From assembly GCA_003213235.1 (NCBI GenBank), contig QCNJ01000004.1, forward strand, positions 1 through 64,000: a stretch of DNA of 64,000 nucleotides, written 5' to 3'. Under the pieces are notes generated by a model. It did no database searches, was not told the DNA's origin, and was given only the letters and a program-made list of their open reading frames with translations. This DNA is from Prochlorococcus sp. AG-424-P18 (GTDB taxonomy: Bacteria > Cyanobacteriota > Cyanobacteriia > PCC-6307 > Cyanobiaceae). A program made the translations under genes and the position numbers. Below, in pieces: positions 17,070 through 27,227 of this stretch; the first letter of the stretch is position 1; every line of letters begins with the position of its first letter.

Positions 17070-18425
17070 TTATATTATTTCGCCGTATAAATCATATTCA
17101 TCCGAAAAAGAAATATTTGCTTCAACAAATTTACCAATATAATTTTTCAAATCAATTTTCTCGCTAACAGATAAAATTACAGTACCGTCAATTTCTGGCG
17201 CGAAATTGTAGGACCGACCAATTAATTCGTTATTATCTGATATTTGTTCTACCAAAATCTTCATTTTTGAACCAACATATGTCTGATTTTTTTCTTTAGA
17301 GATATTTTGTTGAACTGAAATAACGTTATCTTTTCTTGCCTCTGCAACCTCTGGAGATACTTTATTTGGCAAATGAAAAGCTGCAGTTCCTTCCTCAGAA
17401 GAAAAAATAAAAACTCCAACATGATCAAATTTGTGCCTATCCAAAAATCCGAGAAGATGTTCAAAATGTTCTTTTTTTTCTCCAGGGAAACCAACAATGA
17501 GACTAGTTCTTAGTACAGCAGATGGAATTTCTTCTCTAATTTTCTCCAAAATTGATTCATTCAAAGAAGCTTGCCAAGGTCTATTCATACTCTTCAACAC
17601 ATCTGGATGACTATGCTGAAGTGGTAAATCAAAGTAAGGCACTATATTCTTTGAATCTTTGAAAGCTCTGATAACTTCATCAGTTAAACCTGTTGGATAA
17701 GCATAATGTATCCTTATCCAAGGAATTGAAACTTTAGAAAGCTCATTCAAAAGTTTGGCTAATGATGGTTTTCCATAGATATCCTGACCATAATTAGTTG
17801 TTATTTGACTAATTAATATGATTTCTTGAATACCCTTTTTTGCAAGACTTTTGGCTTCTGAAACTATAGATTTTATTGTTCTACTTCTTTGAGGTCCTCT
17901 CAACTTAGGAATAATACAAAAAGCGCAATTATAGTTACAGCCTTCAGCAATCCGAAGATAAGCAACAAATTTGTTTTTATCTACAAAACGAGGCATTTCC
18001 TCATCTGCAATAAATTCAGGAATTTTTGAAACTTCATTAACGATTTCCCCTTTTTCTACTCTGTCTAAAACCTTGGCTATCTTTTGATAATCTCCTGTTC
18101 CAACCAAACCTTTTATTTCAGGGATTTCTTTTATAAGCTCATCTTTAAAATGCTGAGCCATGCAGCCTGCAACTATTACTTCCTTTCCTTGATTTGTATA
18201 TTCTAGAATTTTTCTAATAGATTCTTCTCTAGCTGTTTCAATAAAACTGCAAGTATTTACAACAACAACATTTGCATCATTTATATTACTGTCAACTTCA
18301 TAACCCTCTTTATCTAATAAGCCTTGCATATGTTCAGTATCAACAAGATTTTTCTCACAACCAACATGACTGAATGCAATTTTAGATAGTTTTTTTTCTT
18401 TTACATTGAGACTATTTTGCTTCAC
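17070..18425 (-). CDS. rimO: Ribosomal protein S12 methylthiotransferase
   Basis: RimO attaches a methylthio group to an aspartate of ribosomal protein S12 using S-adenosylmethionine and two Fe-S clusters. In 451 residues the N-terminal UPF0004 domain has the three cluster cysteines (Cys23 in VGCEKNLVD, Cys59 in NTCSF, Cys88 in GCMAQ). The radical-SAM domain has the Cys-x3-Cys-x2-Cys motif at 163, 167 and 170 ([17 protein letters not shown]). A C-terminal TRAM domain ends in EYDLYGE. RimO is favoured over MiaB by the CNYNCAFC context and the short tail. Confidence 0.92.
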   Translation of the reverse strand: MKQNSLNVKEKKLSKIAFSHVGCEKNLVDTEHMQGLLDKEGYEVDSNINDANVVVVNTCSFIETAREESIRKILEYTNQGKEVIVAGCMAQHFKDELIKEIPEIKGLVGTGDYQKIAKVLDRVEKGEIVNEVSKIPEFIADEEMPRFVDKNKFVAYLRIAEGCNYNCAFCIIPKLRGPQRSRTIKSIVSEAKSLAKKGIQEIILISQITTNYGQDIYGKPSLAKLLNELSKVSIPWIRIHYAYPTGLTDEVIRAFKDSKNIVPYFDLPLQHSHPDVLKSMNRPWQASLNESILEKIREEIPSAVLRTSLIVGFPGEKKEHFEHLLGFLDRHKFDHVGVFIFSSEEGTAAFHLPNKVSPEVAEARKDNVISVQQNISKEKNQTYVGSKMKILVEQISDNNELIGRSYNFAPEIDGTVILSVSEKIDLKNYIGKFVEANISFSDEYDLYGEII

Positions 18426-18530
18426 AACTTGAAAAATAAGAATTAAAAGATTTAAACAGCATTTCGTATATAACTCTCATGCCAAGATAATATTAGGATA
18501 GATAATGTAAATATCAAACTTTGATTTTGT

Positions 18531-19466
18531 ATGGCGCTTAAGACTTTAAACAAAAGGAATAAAAAAGATTTGAAATGGCCAAAAATCATAATCGCAATTC
18601 TCAGCACTATAGGCATTGTAGACACAGGGTCGATTACTTTAAAAAACTGGGGATTATTTACTTCGCTTTCATGCCCAGGGATACAAAATGGTTGTGAAAC
18701 AGTTTTAAATAGTCCTTGGGGTACTTTATTTGAAAATAATCAAGTTAATATACCTCTCTCATTAGCTGGATTCATAACATATTTATCAATATTAATTATC
18801 ACAATAATACTCTCGCTTAATTTAATTTCCCCAAAAGAAAAACTAAATAAGTTTTTATGGTGGTTAGTATTTCTAATTTCTTGTGCGTCATCAACATTTA
18901 GCTTTTTATTGATAAATATAATGTTTTTTAAGATTCAAGCATATTGCTTTTTTTGTATACTTTCAGCAATTTTATCGTTTTCTATCTTTATAATTTCTAT
19001 GATTGGAGCAAAGTTCGAAAGTAGAGAACCTATGATTTTTAGAGGTTTTATTGTAGCCATTAGTGTACTGCTGGGGGGACTAATTTGGTCAACAAACGTT
19101 GACCCCTCTAATGCTATTGATGTTGCAAACCCCACTGAAAATGTATCTCCAATAATTACCACTTCAAGCTCTCCCCAGAAGGTAAAGTTTGCAAAATTTT
19201 TAAGTGAAAGCAATATTGTTATGTATAGTGCATACTGGTGCCCGCATTGCCACGATCAAAAACAATTATTTGGTAAGGAAGCAGTTAAAGAATTAAAAGT
19301 TGTTGAATGTGCTAAAGATGGTAAAGATAATGAGTATGAGCTATGCCAAACGAAAGGAATCAGCGGATTTCCTTCTTGGGAAATAAATGGAGAAATTATT
19401 AGTGGTACCCGTGACTTAAATGAATTAGCAACAAAAACCAACTATCAGGGAGATCTTAATTTTTAA
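18531..19466 (+). CDS. VKOR-thioredoxin fusion, disulfide-forming enzyme
   Basis: This 311-residue membrane protein fuses a four-helix vitamin K epoxide reductase domain to a thioredoxin-like domain. The loop cysteines are Cys48 and Cys55 (SCPGIQNGC), and the quinone-site CxxC is Cys139-Cys142 (YCFFC). A linker of about 30 residues leads to the redox motif WCPHC (Cys236, Cys239), followed by the cis-proline GFPSW. Cyanobacterial members form disulfides in lumenal or periplasmic proteins and reduce quinone. The last 11 nt overlap nadB on the opposite strand. Confidence 0.92.
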   Translation: MALKTLNKRNKKDLKWPKIIIAILSTIGIVDTGSITLKNWGLFTSLSCPGIQNGCETVLNSPWGTLFENNQVNIPLSLAGFITYLSILIITIILSLNLISPKEKLNKFLWWLVFLISCASSTFSFLLINIMFFKIQAYCFFCILSAILSFSIFIISMIGAKFESREPMIFRGFIVAISVLLGGLIWSTNVDPSNAIDVANPTENVSPIITTSSSPQKVKFAKFLSESNIVMYSAYWCPHCHDQKQLFGKEAVKELKVVECAKDGKDNEYELCQTKGISGFPSWEINGEIISGTRDLNELATKTNYQGDLNF

Positions 19467-21123
19467 TAAATCTTTTTTGAATATTTTGATCTAATTGTTG
19501 TCTAGTATGGCATTCCCAATTTTTATCTTTTACAGGGAAATCATCTCTATAATGCCCTCCTCTACTTTCTTCTCTATATAGACAAGCTTTTAATAAGGTT
19601 AAAGTTGTTATTTGTCTATTCTTTAAATCAAGTAAAAGATTTAATGCCCTCCTATTGGGTTCACTAAGTTTAATTTTTTGATCAAATTTTATTTTTTCAA
19701 GACTATTTAGTAAATCATTTTTATGTAATTTATTTATTTCATTTTGAATGTAATTTAAAAATTTACTCATATTAACCTTATTTCGAGATACACCTAAATT
19801 TAACCAACATAGTTTTCTTAGTTCATCAATTTTTTCAGCAATTACAGAAAGTTGATCTTCTTTAGGATCTTCAATATCAAACTCATGTAATGATCTATCA
19901 AATTTTTCAAATTTAGAAAGGTCATTCAAAACAATTGAAGACATTTTTCTTGCAAAAACAAGACACTCCATCAGTGAATTACTTGCCAGCCTATTAGCAC
20001 CATGCACACCTGTAGAAGCAACTTCTCCAACGGCATATAATCCTTTTCTTGTTGTAGATGCATTTAGATCAGTTTTAACACCTCCCATCCAATAATGAGC
20101 TGCAGGAGCTACGGGAATAACCTCATTTAAAGGGTTAACGCCATAATCCTGACATCGACTTAAGATCGTAGGGAAACGCTCTACAATTTTTTCTGGGTCA
20201 ATATACCGAAGATCTAAGCCAACATGGTCTACATTATTATCATGCATATTTTTCATAATTGCTCTACTTACCTGATCTCTAGTAGCTAGATCACGATTTT
20301 CGAGATTTTTAACTGGACTTTCACCATTTTTATCAACTAAAATTGCTCCTTCCCCTCTAAGTGCCTCAGATATTAAGAAGCAAGGTGCACCATAAAATTT
20401 TAAAGCGGTTGGATGAAATTGCACGAACTCTAAATCCTCGATAGCAGCTCCTGCTTTCCATGCAAGAGCAATGCCTTCACCAGAGGATTGAGCAGGATTT
20501 GTTGTATTTGTAAATAAGTGCCCGCCCCCACCTGTAGCCAAAACAACAGCTCTAGATTTAATCCAATATAAATTTGCTCCATCAAGAACCTGTACACCTC
20601 TACATTCTTTATTTTCAATGATAAGTTCAGTTACTCTTACGCCCCTGCAGTGAAGAATATTTTTTTGATTCTCAATATGATCTTCTAGAACTTCAACTAA
20701 TGCTCGTCCAGTACGATCTTTTACATGTAAGACTCTTCTTCGTGAATGGGCTGCTTCCAAGGTAGTAGCTAGTTGATCAGAACTTTGATCAAAAATCATC
20801 CCTAAATTCTGCAACCTTTCTACACAGCCTGGAGCTTCTTTAACTAGCATTTCTACAGCTTGAAAATCACATAGTCCATCACCTGCTTTTAAAGTATCCT
20901 CAGCATGAAGATCAAATGAATCATCTTGTCTCACAACAGATGCAATTCCTCCTTGAGCCCATCTGCTGGAAGATATCTTACTAGTATTTCTATTTAAAAG
21001 AAGCACTTTTAAATTTGAGGGTAATTCAAGACAAGTCATAAGACCAGCAGCTCCAGCACCTATAACGATTACGTCCCAATTATTTAATGGAATTGGTTCT
21101 TGCGAAAATGGAGGCCTTAACAT
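19456..21123 (-). CDS. nadB: L-aspartate oxidase
   Basis: NadB oxidises aspartate to iminoaspartate, the first step of de novo NAD synthesis, as an FAD enzyme related to succinate dehydrogenase. The 555 residues start with an FAD motif VIVIGAGAAGLMTCLEL, and show SSRWAQGGIA, TGGGGHLFTNTTNP, DLEFVQFHPTAL, RDQVSRAI, HYWMGGVKTD and GANRLASNSLMECLVF, followed by the C-terminal helical domain with ESRGGHYRDDFP. The start ATG overlaps the stop of the DUF3120 gene by one base (TAATG), so translation is probably coupled. Confidence 0.93.
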   Translation of the reverse strand: MLRPPFSQEPIPLNNWDVIVIGAGAAGLMTCLELPSNLKVLLLNRNTSKISSSRWAQGGIASVVRQDDSFDLHAEDTLKAGDGLCDFQAVEMLVKEAPGCVERLQNLGMIFDQSSDQLATTLEAAHSRRRVLHVKDRTGRALVEVLEDHIENQKNILHCRGVRVTELIIENKECRGVQVLDGANLYWIKSRAVVLATGGGGHLFTNTTNPAQSSGEGIALAWKAGAAIEDLEFVQFHPTALKFYGAPCFLISEALRGEGAILVDKNGESPVKNLENRDLATRDQVSRAIMKNMHDNNVDHVGLDLRYIDPEKIVERFPTILSRCQDYGVNPLNEVIPVAPAAHYWMGGVKTDLNASTTRKGLYAVGEVASTGVHGANRLASNSLMECLVFARKMSSIVLNDLSKFEKFDRSLHEFDIEDPKEDQLSVIAEKIDELRKLCWLNLGVSRNKVNMSKFLNYIQNEINKLHKNDLLNSLEKIKFDQKIKLSEPNRRALNLLLDLKNRQITTLTLLKACLYREESRGGHYRDDFPVKDKNWECHTRQQLDQNIQKRFIKN

Positions 21124-21890
21124 TAGACCAATCCACTAAAAGTTGGTTGCAGAATTGCTAAAACAATAAAAATACCATCAACAATTAATGTCGTTTGAAT
21201 TACGTAACCAGAAACTAAGAGTGCTTTACCACTAGAAGTATTAATTGTGGCAGAATCTAAAATTTCTTTTGCAATAAACCAAAGAATAAGAGCAACAAAA
21301 ACGATAATAGATAATGATTTTATTTGGATAAGACTCTCAGAGGTTTTTTGAAGAATCATAGGTGCAGTTTCAGAATCTGCTGTAATAACCTGTTTCCACT
21401 GATCCATTATTCCGATTAAAAAAATTGTAATGTCAGTAACTGCAGTTCCAAATAAAGAAGAGATATAAAAACTTGAACCTATTTTCCAATTAGTACCAAG
21501 TCCAATTAAAGCTAATGGGAGAACTACTGCTTCAACAGGTATGTGTAGGATAGGAAATGGGCTTAACCATCCCCAGAACAAACATCCACCAAGCCAACTG
21601 CCTGATACACCAAGTAATAATGAACTGACAATAAACCACTTATTTGATCCCTTATGATTTAAAATAAATACTCCTAAGAGAATAACAAAAGTAAAACAAA
21701 GAGCACTTATTGGTTCTAATCTTACCCAAGGGGCTTGAACAAAAATAGGCAAAATTACAAAAAAAGAGGACCATAATCTTAAAGATGATGGATTTGATAA
21801 AAAGCTTTTTTCATATGAATCAACTTTCTTATGCAATTCATAGTTCAATTTATCTTTCACTTCTAAATTTTTTGTAATTAATTCTTTCAA
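21123..21890 (-). CDS. DUF3120 membrane protein
   Basis: This 255-residue polytopic protein has about six hydrophobic segments after a charged N-terminal region of roughly 40 residues. The stretch GSWLGGCLFWGWLSPFPILHIPVEA is characteristic of DUF3120, a family confined to cyanobacteria. No transport or catalytic motif is recognisable. It directly precedes nadB with a one-base overlap, an association that hints at cofactor-related membrane work but does not establish it. Confidence 0.8.
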   Translation of the reverse strand: MKELITKNLEVKDKLNYELHKKVDSYEKSFLSNPSSLRLWSSFFVILPIFVQAPWVRLEPISALCFTFVILLGVFILNHKGSNKWFIVSSLLLGVSGSWLGGCLFWGWLSPFPILHIPVEAVVLPLALIGLGTNWKIGSSFYISSLFGTAVTDITIFLIGIMDQWKQVITADSETAPMILQKTSESLIQIKSLSIIVFVALILWFIAKEILDSATINTSSGKALLVSGYVIQTTLIVDGIFIVLAILQPTFSGLV

Positions 21891-22077
21891 TGAATAAAGT
21901 TTTCAAGGTTATTTTAATTAATCTAAATCGTGTTTTTAAAAACTGCGAATGCCATATTTTAATAAATTAAAGGCCCTTAATTTCACACTTATATTTCGTA
22001 TTTTAAAAGTATTTAATACACTTTGAGTCATATATAAGTTTAGAATAAATATAAAGAAGAATATTTTGCATTGAATT

Positions 22078-23457
22078 GTGTGGAAAGAAATTGATTACAA
22101 AGAAAATTCCAATGATCTTTTGGTTCCTAATATTACTTATAAAATAAATCCTGCAGAAATTGAAAGTATTGAGGCTAATTCTATTGCTCAAGAAATAGGA
22201 TTTGAATCAGGTGATTCAATTATTAGTATTAATGGGAAAAAGCCAAGAGATTTAATTGATTATCAAATTCTTATTAGTGAAGAAATTTTAGACATATCAG
22301 TTTTAGATAAAAATAATGAAATTCATAATATAAGTATTGAAAAAGATCAAGACGATAATTTAGGTATTAATTTTAAAGATGCATTATTTGATTCAATAAA
22401 GCAATGCAATAATAGATGTCCATTTTGTTTTATTGATCAACAACCAAGTGGAAAAAGAAAAAGCCTCTACATAAAAGATGATGATTATAGATTAAGTTTC
22501 CTGTATGGCTCTTATCTAACTCTTACAAATTTAAAAAAAGAAGACTGGGAAAGAATTGCCATGCAGAAACTATCCCCACTTTTTATTTCCGTTCACGCTA
22601 CTGATCCCACTACAAGAGAAAAATTATTAAAAAATAAAAAAGCCGGAGTGATCCTTGATCAAATTTCTTGGTTTGAAAAAAACTCTATTCAAATACATGC
22701 TCAAATTGTTGTTTGTCCAGATATAAATGATGGGGATCTTCTTGAAAAATCAATTTTGGAACTCGCTCGGTTTTACAAAAAATCTTCTCAAACAGTGCTC
22801 TCAGTTGCAATAGTTCCTGTAGGACTTACAAAATTTAGACCTGAAAATGATGGATTAAAATCAATAAGCCCAAGATACGCTACAAAAACGATTAAACAGG
22901 TAGAGAAAATTCAAGCCTCTCTACAAAATACTCTTGGAACTCGCTTTTGTTGGCTAGCAGACGAATGGTATTTAATAGCTGGTATAAATTTACCTAGTTA
23001 TAAAACCTACGAAAATATGCCACAAGAATCTAATGGAGTAGGGTCAATTAGAAACTTTCTAAAGATATTAAGTGAGAAATCTACTAACCTGCCGAAAAAA
23101 ATAAAACAGCCAAAAAAAGTCAGTTGGATTGTTGGTAAATTAGTTTATGAAGCGCTAATTCCTACAGTTAAGAAATTAAACTTAATTGATGGTTTGAAGA
23201 TCAACTTATATGGTTTACCAAGTATTTATTGGGGTCAAGATCAAGTTGTTACAGGTCTTCTTACTGGAGAAGATCTAATTTATGGGTTGAAAAATAAGGA
23301 TTTAGGAGAAGCTATTTACATACCATCAATTATGTTAAAACATAATACTGATTTATTTTTAGATGATAAAAATATTGAAGAAGTTGAAAATCAATTAAAT
23401 ACAAAAATTCACGTTCTTGATGATTCAAATGATATTATTAATACTTTGATTAGTTAA
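22078..23457 (+). CDS. TIGR03279/DUF512 putative Fe-S oxidoreductase
   Basis: This 459-residue protein begins with a PDZ-like segment (AQEIGFESGDSIISINGKKP, about 40-60). A radical-SAM-like core follows with the cysteines of QCNNRCPFCFIDQQPSG and then DDDYRLSFLYGSYLTLTNL, the hallmark of the cyanobacterial family TIGR03279. The C-terminal DUF512 portion holds WLADEWYLIAG. The enzyme is presumed to bind an Fe-S cluster; no reaction is known. The start is GTG at 22078. The TolC-like gene follows after 25 nt. Confidence 0.85.
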   Translation: MWKEIDYKENSNDLLVPNITYKINPAEIESIEANSIAQEIGFESGDSIISINGKKPRDLIDYQILISEEILDISVLDKNNEIHNISIEKDQDDNLGINFKDALFDSIKQCNNRCPFCFIDQQPSGKRKSLYIKDDDYRLSFLYGSYLTLTNLKKEDWERIAMQKLSPLFISVHATDPTTREKLLKNKKAGVILDQISWFEKNSIQIHAQIVVCPDINDGDLLEKSILELARFYKKSSQTVLSVAIVPVGLTKFRPENDGLKSISPRYATKTIKQVEKIQASLQNTLGTRFCWLADEWYLIAGINLPSYKTYENMPQESNGVGSIRNFLKILSEKSTNLPKKIKQPKKVSWIVGKLVYEALIPTVKKLNLIDGLKINLYGLPSIYWGQDQVVTGLLTGEDLIYGLKNKDLGEAIYIPSIMLKHNTDLFLDDKNIEEVENQLNTKIHVLDDSNDIINTLIS

Positions 23458-23482
23458 TCAAATATCCTTGATACTATAAAAC

Positions 23483-24916
23483 ATGCTTAGAAGAGTAATA
23501 AATTCATTCTTATTCTTGCCCCTTGCTCTAAGTATCAACTCTATTAATGTGCTATCGAGCGAAACAAAAAATTATATTGAGAATATTTTAGAAGAAAAAT
23601 CAAATATTACTTTTGTTGATTATCAAGAAATAGAAAAAATTATCTTAAATAATCAAGAATTAAAATCCTTACAAAACCTAGTATCATCTGCAAGATTTAA
23701 TCTTTCGAGTCAAATTTCTCAAAGATACCCATCCTTAGATTTTCAAGCGATTGGGTTACCAAAATATGTTGCAGGTAAAAATTACAGCAGTAATTCACAG
23801 ACTTTAAAAACATCACAATTTACGGCTAATCCATCTATAAATATTAGATGGGATTTAATTGACCCACTTAGGGGATCCGAAATTAAAATTGCAAAAGAAA
23901 ATTACAAAATTGCAAAAAATAATTATGAAATCAAGAAAAAAGATTTAATCCAAGAAGCAAGAATGAGGTATCACAAATACCAAAAGTCATATCAAGATAT
24001 CAAAAATAAAAAATTTACACTTGATTTATCAATTACAAGTTTAGATAATGCTCAAACAAAGTTAGAAGCTGGGATTGGTACAAAATTTGAAGTTCTTGAA
24101 GCAGAAGCGCAATTTTCTCGAGATAAACAATCTCTCAATGAAAAAAAAATAGAACATGAAATTAATAAAATTTCCCTTAAAGAGATACTTAATATTAAGG
24201 AAGATTTTGAAGTTAATAAAGAGCAAAATCTAATAGGGTTTTGGAATCATAGATTGAATAAAAATATTAATGAAGGTTTGGATAAAAATCTTTCCTTAAA
24301 AAACCTTATACTTCAAAAATCAATCAAAAATAGCCAAGCAAATAGTTTTTTAGCTCAAAATAAGCCAAATATCTATATCAGCAATACATTAACAAGTACA
24401 TTTTCCAAGGGTGAATCTTTAACAACTAATATCGACTCTGAAAAAACTGGATCTAATTACACAAACACCATAAGTCTAAATTTTGCATGGAGTATTTTTG
24501 ATGGCGGGCAAAAAAAGAACTCTTACAAATCAAAAATAAAAGATGCAGAGGCTGAAAAATTTGCTTATGAAAATCTAAAAAATGTTTTGACCACAAGTAT
24601 TAGTAAAGCCTACTTAAATCTTAAATTAAATGAAGAAAAAATAATCTCTTCTCTTAAAGAAATTGAATCTAGTAAAGAATCTGTAAGGCTTTCTAGATTG
24701 AGATACGATGTTGGCATATCAACTCTAAAAGATGTTCTTATTAGGCAAAGTGAACTAAGTAGTGCGAAATCAAAAAATATTAATGCAATATATAGTTACA
24801 ATTTAAATTTAGATGAATTAGAAAGATTAACTTTCCTTGATATAAGCAAAAATTGTTTGGGTAGTATTAATACTAAAATTAAAAGTACAGAATCTATTTG
24901 CAATATACAAAGATGA
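23483..24916 (+). CDS. TolC-family outer-membrane efflux protein
   Basis: This 477-residue protein starts with a signal peptide (MLRRVINSFLFLPLALSINSINVLS) followed by the two homologous halves of the outer membrane efflux family. These are long amphipathic helices with the YxxSxARYxxGISTLxDVLxxQ-type motif, here RYDVGISTLKDVLIRQSELSSA, and the first-half counterpart AQTKLEAGIGTKFEVLEAEAQ. It should form the trimeric channel of a type I export or drug-efflux system. The inner membrane partners are not adjacent. The downstream phosphatase gene overlaps its stop (ATGA). Confidence 0.88.
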   Translation: MLRRVINSFLFLPLALSINSINVLSSETKNYIENILEEKSNITFVDYQEIEKIILNNQELKSLQNLVSSARFNLSSQISQRYPSLDFQAIGLPKYVAGKNYSSNSQTLKTSQFTANPSINIRWDLIDPLRGSEIKIAKENYKIAKNNYEIKKKDLIQEARMRYHKYQKSYQDIKNKKFTLDLSITSLDNAQTKLEAGIGTKFEVLEAEAQFSRDKQSLNEKKIEHEINKISLKEILNIKEDFEVNKEQNLIGFWNHRLNKNINEGLDKNLSLKNLILQKSIKNSQANSFLAQNKPNIYISNTLTSTFSKGESLTTNIDSEKTGSNYTNTISLNFAWSIFDGGQKKNSYKSKIKDAEAEKFAYENLKNVLTTSISKAYLNLKLNEEKIISSLKEIESSKESVRLSRLRYDVGISTLKDVLIRQSELSSAKSKNINAIYSYNLNLDELERLTFLDISKNCLGSINTKIKSTESICNIQR

Positions 24917-25710
24917 ATCCACCAAATTTAACTAATAAGCAACTAAGTGAATTAGATTCTTTATTTGAATTAGTAAGTCAACGTCAAAAAAAAGATTTTG
25001 GAAATATTAACGCCAGCAATAAAGCAGATGGATCATTATTAACAAGTTGTGATTTATGGAGTGACAAGACAATTGTAGATGGCTTAGCTTCAATAGCTCC
25101 AGGTGAGGGCGTCCTTAGTGAAGAAGGCCAAAAATTAATTCCAAACTCAAAAGCCTATTGGGTAGTCGATCCACTCGATGGGACAACAAATTTTGCGGCA
25201 GGTATTCCCTATTGGTCTATATCAGTGGCAAGATTCGTTGATCGTAAACCGCAATCTTCTTTTTTAATAATTCCTACATTGAAAAAAAAGTTTGTAGCCA
25301 TAAAAGGTAAAGGGGTTTGGCTAAATAACAATAAGATAGATCCTAGCCAAAATAATCATCAAAGTGAATGCATTTCTTTGTGTAGTAGATCAATAAAAAT
25401 TTTACAAAAAAAACCAAATTCAGTTTTTCCTGGCAAAATCAGACTCTTGGGAGTATCGAGTTTAAATCTTATAAGTGTAGCGATGGGACAAACTTTCGGA
25501 GCAATAGAATCAACCCCTAAGATATGGGATATTGCAGCAGCCTGGCTGCTATTAGAAGAACTCAATTGTTCTATAAAGTGGTTAGATACAGATCCTTTAA
25601 ATTTATCTTCAGGAGAAGACTTGAGCGATGTTAATTTTCCATTAATTGCTTGTAAATCTTTAGAAAAAATTGAGATTTTAAAACCATGGGGCAATTTATT
25701 ATTGGAATAA
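24913..25710 (+). CDS. Inositol monophosphatase family protein
   Basis: This magnesium-dependent phosphatase of 265 residues has the metal-binding motifs of the IMPase fold: GVLSEEG, WVVDPLDGTTNFAAGIPYW and the C-terminal WDIAAAWLLLEE. Members hydrolyse inositol phosphate, histidinol phosphate, 3'-phosphoadenosine phosphate or sugar phosphates; the sequence does not settle which. The ATG at 24913 is preferred over a TTG five codons upstream because it forms an ATGA overlap with the stop of the TolC gene and matches family length. Confidence 0.86.
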   Translation: MNPPNLTNKQLSELDSLFELVSQRQKKDFGNINASNKADGSLLTSCDLWSDKTIVDGLASIAPGEGVLSEEGQKLIPNSKAYWVVDPLDGTTNFAAGIPYWSISVARFVDRKPQSSFLIIPTLKKKFVAIKGKGVWLNNNKIDPSQNNHQSECISLCSRSIKILQKKPNSVFPGKIRLLGVSSLNLISVAMGQTFGAIESTPKIWDIAAAWLLLEELNCSIKWLDTDPLNLSSGEDLSDVNFPLIACKSLEKIEILKPWGNLLLE

Positions 25711-25804
25711 TAGTTGAATGATAAATCAAAAATTGCTTGAAAAATTTCTTAATCATATACAATAAAACATAAGTAAATAAATAAAATATTTGAAGAAAAT
25801 TAAT

Positions 25805-26722
25805 ATGCAGCGAAGTTCAACATGGATACTCAAAAGTTTATGGGGAGCTTGTGAGCGATGGAGCAAATCTGATTGCGTTGATCTAAGCGCGGCATTTGCG
25901 TACTACACACTTCAATCATTTTTTCCTATTCTTCTAATTTCTCTTTCAATAGCCTCGTGGTTTCTAGGAAAACAAGAAGGACTAGATCAACAAATAATTG
26001 CTATTGCTGCTCAAATTTTACCCCCCTCAGTAGTTGAGTTAGTTGAGACAACATTATTTAATTTGATAGATCAAGGTTTTGGGGCAGGTATTCTAGGGGC
26101 TATGTTTTTGCTTTTTACAGCAGGAAATGCATATCTATCTCTTCAAAGAGGTTCGGATAGGCTTTGGGAAGACGAAATCCCTTCTAAAAAAGTAAATGCT
26201 GCTTGGAGAGTACAAGCTTCGAGGTTTCTAAGAAATAGAGTTGAAGCCTTTTTAATAGTCTTCTTTATTGGTTTTTTAATGGTACTTGATCAGATTAGTG
26301 CAAATCTTAGGATGATCCCGAGTAACGTTTTAGAAAATATTTCAAAATCAAATAATCTTATTTCTAATTTTTTATTAAAGTTACCGCTATTACAAGTTGG
26401 TCAGTTCGCAATACCACTAATCGGATTTTCTTTAATGGCACTTTTATTACAAGCCCTCTTACCCAGTCGAAAAGTTCCTTTAAAACCACTTTTACCTGGA
26501 TCTTTTCTTATTGGAATTGGACTAACAACATTGAACTTAGCAGTAAGTAAAAGTATTCTCTCACTAGGAGCGAGATTCCAAGCATATGGTTTTATTGGAG
26601 GTTTTCTTGTACTTACCCTTTGGGTATGGCTATTAGGAGTGATTTTATATTTTGGACAGTGCTGGAGCGTAGTTCTTGCTAATATGACTTTACTAAATAA
26701 AAAAAGAAATTATAAAAAATAA
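25805..26722 (+). CDS. YihY/BrkB family membrane protein
   Basis: This protein of 305 residues has about six membrane helices and the family's conserved opening LSAAFAYYTLQSFFPILLI, the central AGNAYLSLQRGSDRLWE and a C-terminal FIGGFLVLTLWVWLLGVILYFGQCW. The family was once called ribonuclease BN in error and is now regarded as integral membrane proteins of uncertain function. The ATG at 25805 is preferred; a TTG at 25790 would add five residues. A small zinc-ribbon gene follows 8 nt later. Confidence 0.85.
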   Translation: MQRSSTWILKSLWGACERWSKSDCVDLSAAFAYYTLQSFFPILLISLSIASWFLGKQEGLDQQIIAIAAQILPPSVVELVETTLFNLIDQGFGAGILGAMFLLFTAGNAYLSLQRGSDRLWEDEIPSKKVNAAWRVQASRFLRNRVEAFLIVFFIGFLMVLDQISANLRMIPSNVLENISKSNNLISNFLLKLPLLQVGQFAIPLIGFSLMALLLQALLPSRKVPLKPLLPGSFLIGIGLTTLNLAVSKSILSLGARFQAYGFIGGFLVLTLWVWLLGVILYFGQCWSVVLANMTLLNKKRNYKK

Positions 26723-26730
26723 TAACTAAG

Positions 26731-27072
26731 ATGAATTATTTTCTTAAAGCTAATAAAAATCTTCTTACTTACTCGTTAATCATACTTATAATTATCCCAA
26801 TTTTTGGAATAAACTTTTTTATAAGTTTTCTCGGTAATATCATTCTCTTATTATTTTTAATTCCTCTACTTTTACTAATTTTAATCTTTATAGGTTTTAA
26901 TTCTTACAAATCAAAAATTAATATATGTAAAAATTGTGGTGCCGTGTCGTTAGGGTTAAGAGATAACTGCATGAATTGTGGGGCAAATTTAGAAAATATA
27001 ATTAATAAAAATCAATTTGATAAAAAGCCTAGTGAAAGTACTGTTGAAGTTAAAGCAGAAGAAGTAAAGTAG
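26731..27072 (+). CDS. Small membrane protein with zinc ribbon
   Basis: Of 113 residues, the first half holds two closely spaced hydrophobic segments (about 14-33 and 36-56), followed by a cytoplasmic four-cysteine zinc ribbon, CKNCGAVSLGLRDNCMNCG (two CxxC pairs 11 residues apart), and an acidic tail. Such ribbons resemble the zinc finger of DUF2614/zinc_ribbon_2 membrane proteins. It is probably cotranscribed with the YihY gene (8-nt gap). The function is unknown. Confidence 0.72.
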   Translation: MNYFLKANKNLLTYSLIILIIIPIFGINFFISFLGNIILLLFLIPLLLLILIFIGFNSYKSKINICKNCGAVSLGLRDNCMNCGANLENIINKNQFDKKPSESTVEVKAEEVK

Positions 27073-27077
27073 AAAAA

Positions 27078-27224
27078 CTAACCTATTCCAATTTGTCGAA
27101 GAATACTCTGTCCAGTAATTAATTCAGTACCAAGTCCAATCAAAATACCCATCATTGCCATTCGACCGTTCCAGGTTTCAGCGAAGTTTACAAAGCCAAA
27201 TCTTGGTTCATTCTCTTTACTCAT
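27078..27224 (-). CDS. hli: High-light-inducible protein (48 aa)
   Basis: This one-helix Hli protein contains the chlorophyll-binding motif ETWNGRMAMMGILIGLGTEL, in which Glu and Asn/Arg ligate chlorophyll as in light-harvesting superproteins. Hli proteins protect photosystem assembly intermediates under light stress. It starts with MSKENEPRFGFVNF and ends GIG. The length of 48 residues is typical of short Prochlorococcus Hli. A near-perfect palindrome lies just upstream of its ATG. Confidence 0.93.
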   Translation of the reverse strand: MSKENEPRFGFVNFAETWNGRMAMMGILIGLGTELITGQSILRQIGIG

Positions 27225-27227
27225 AAT

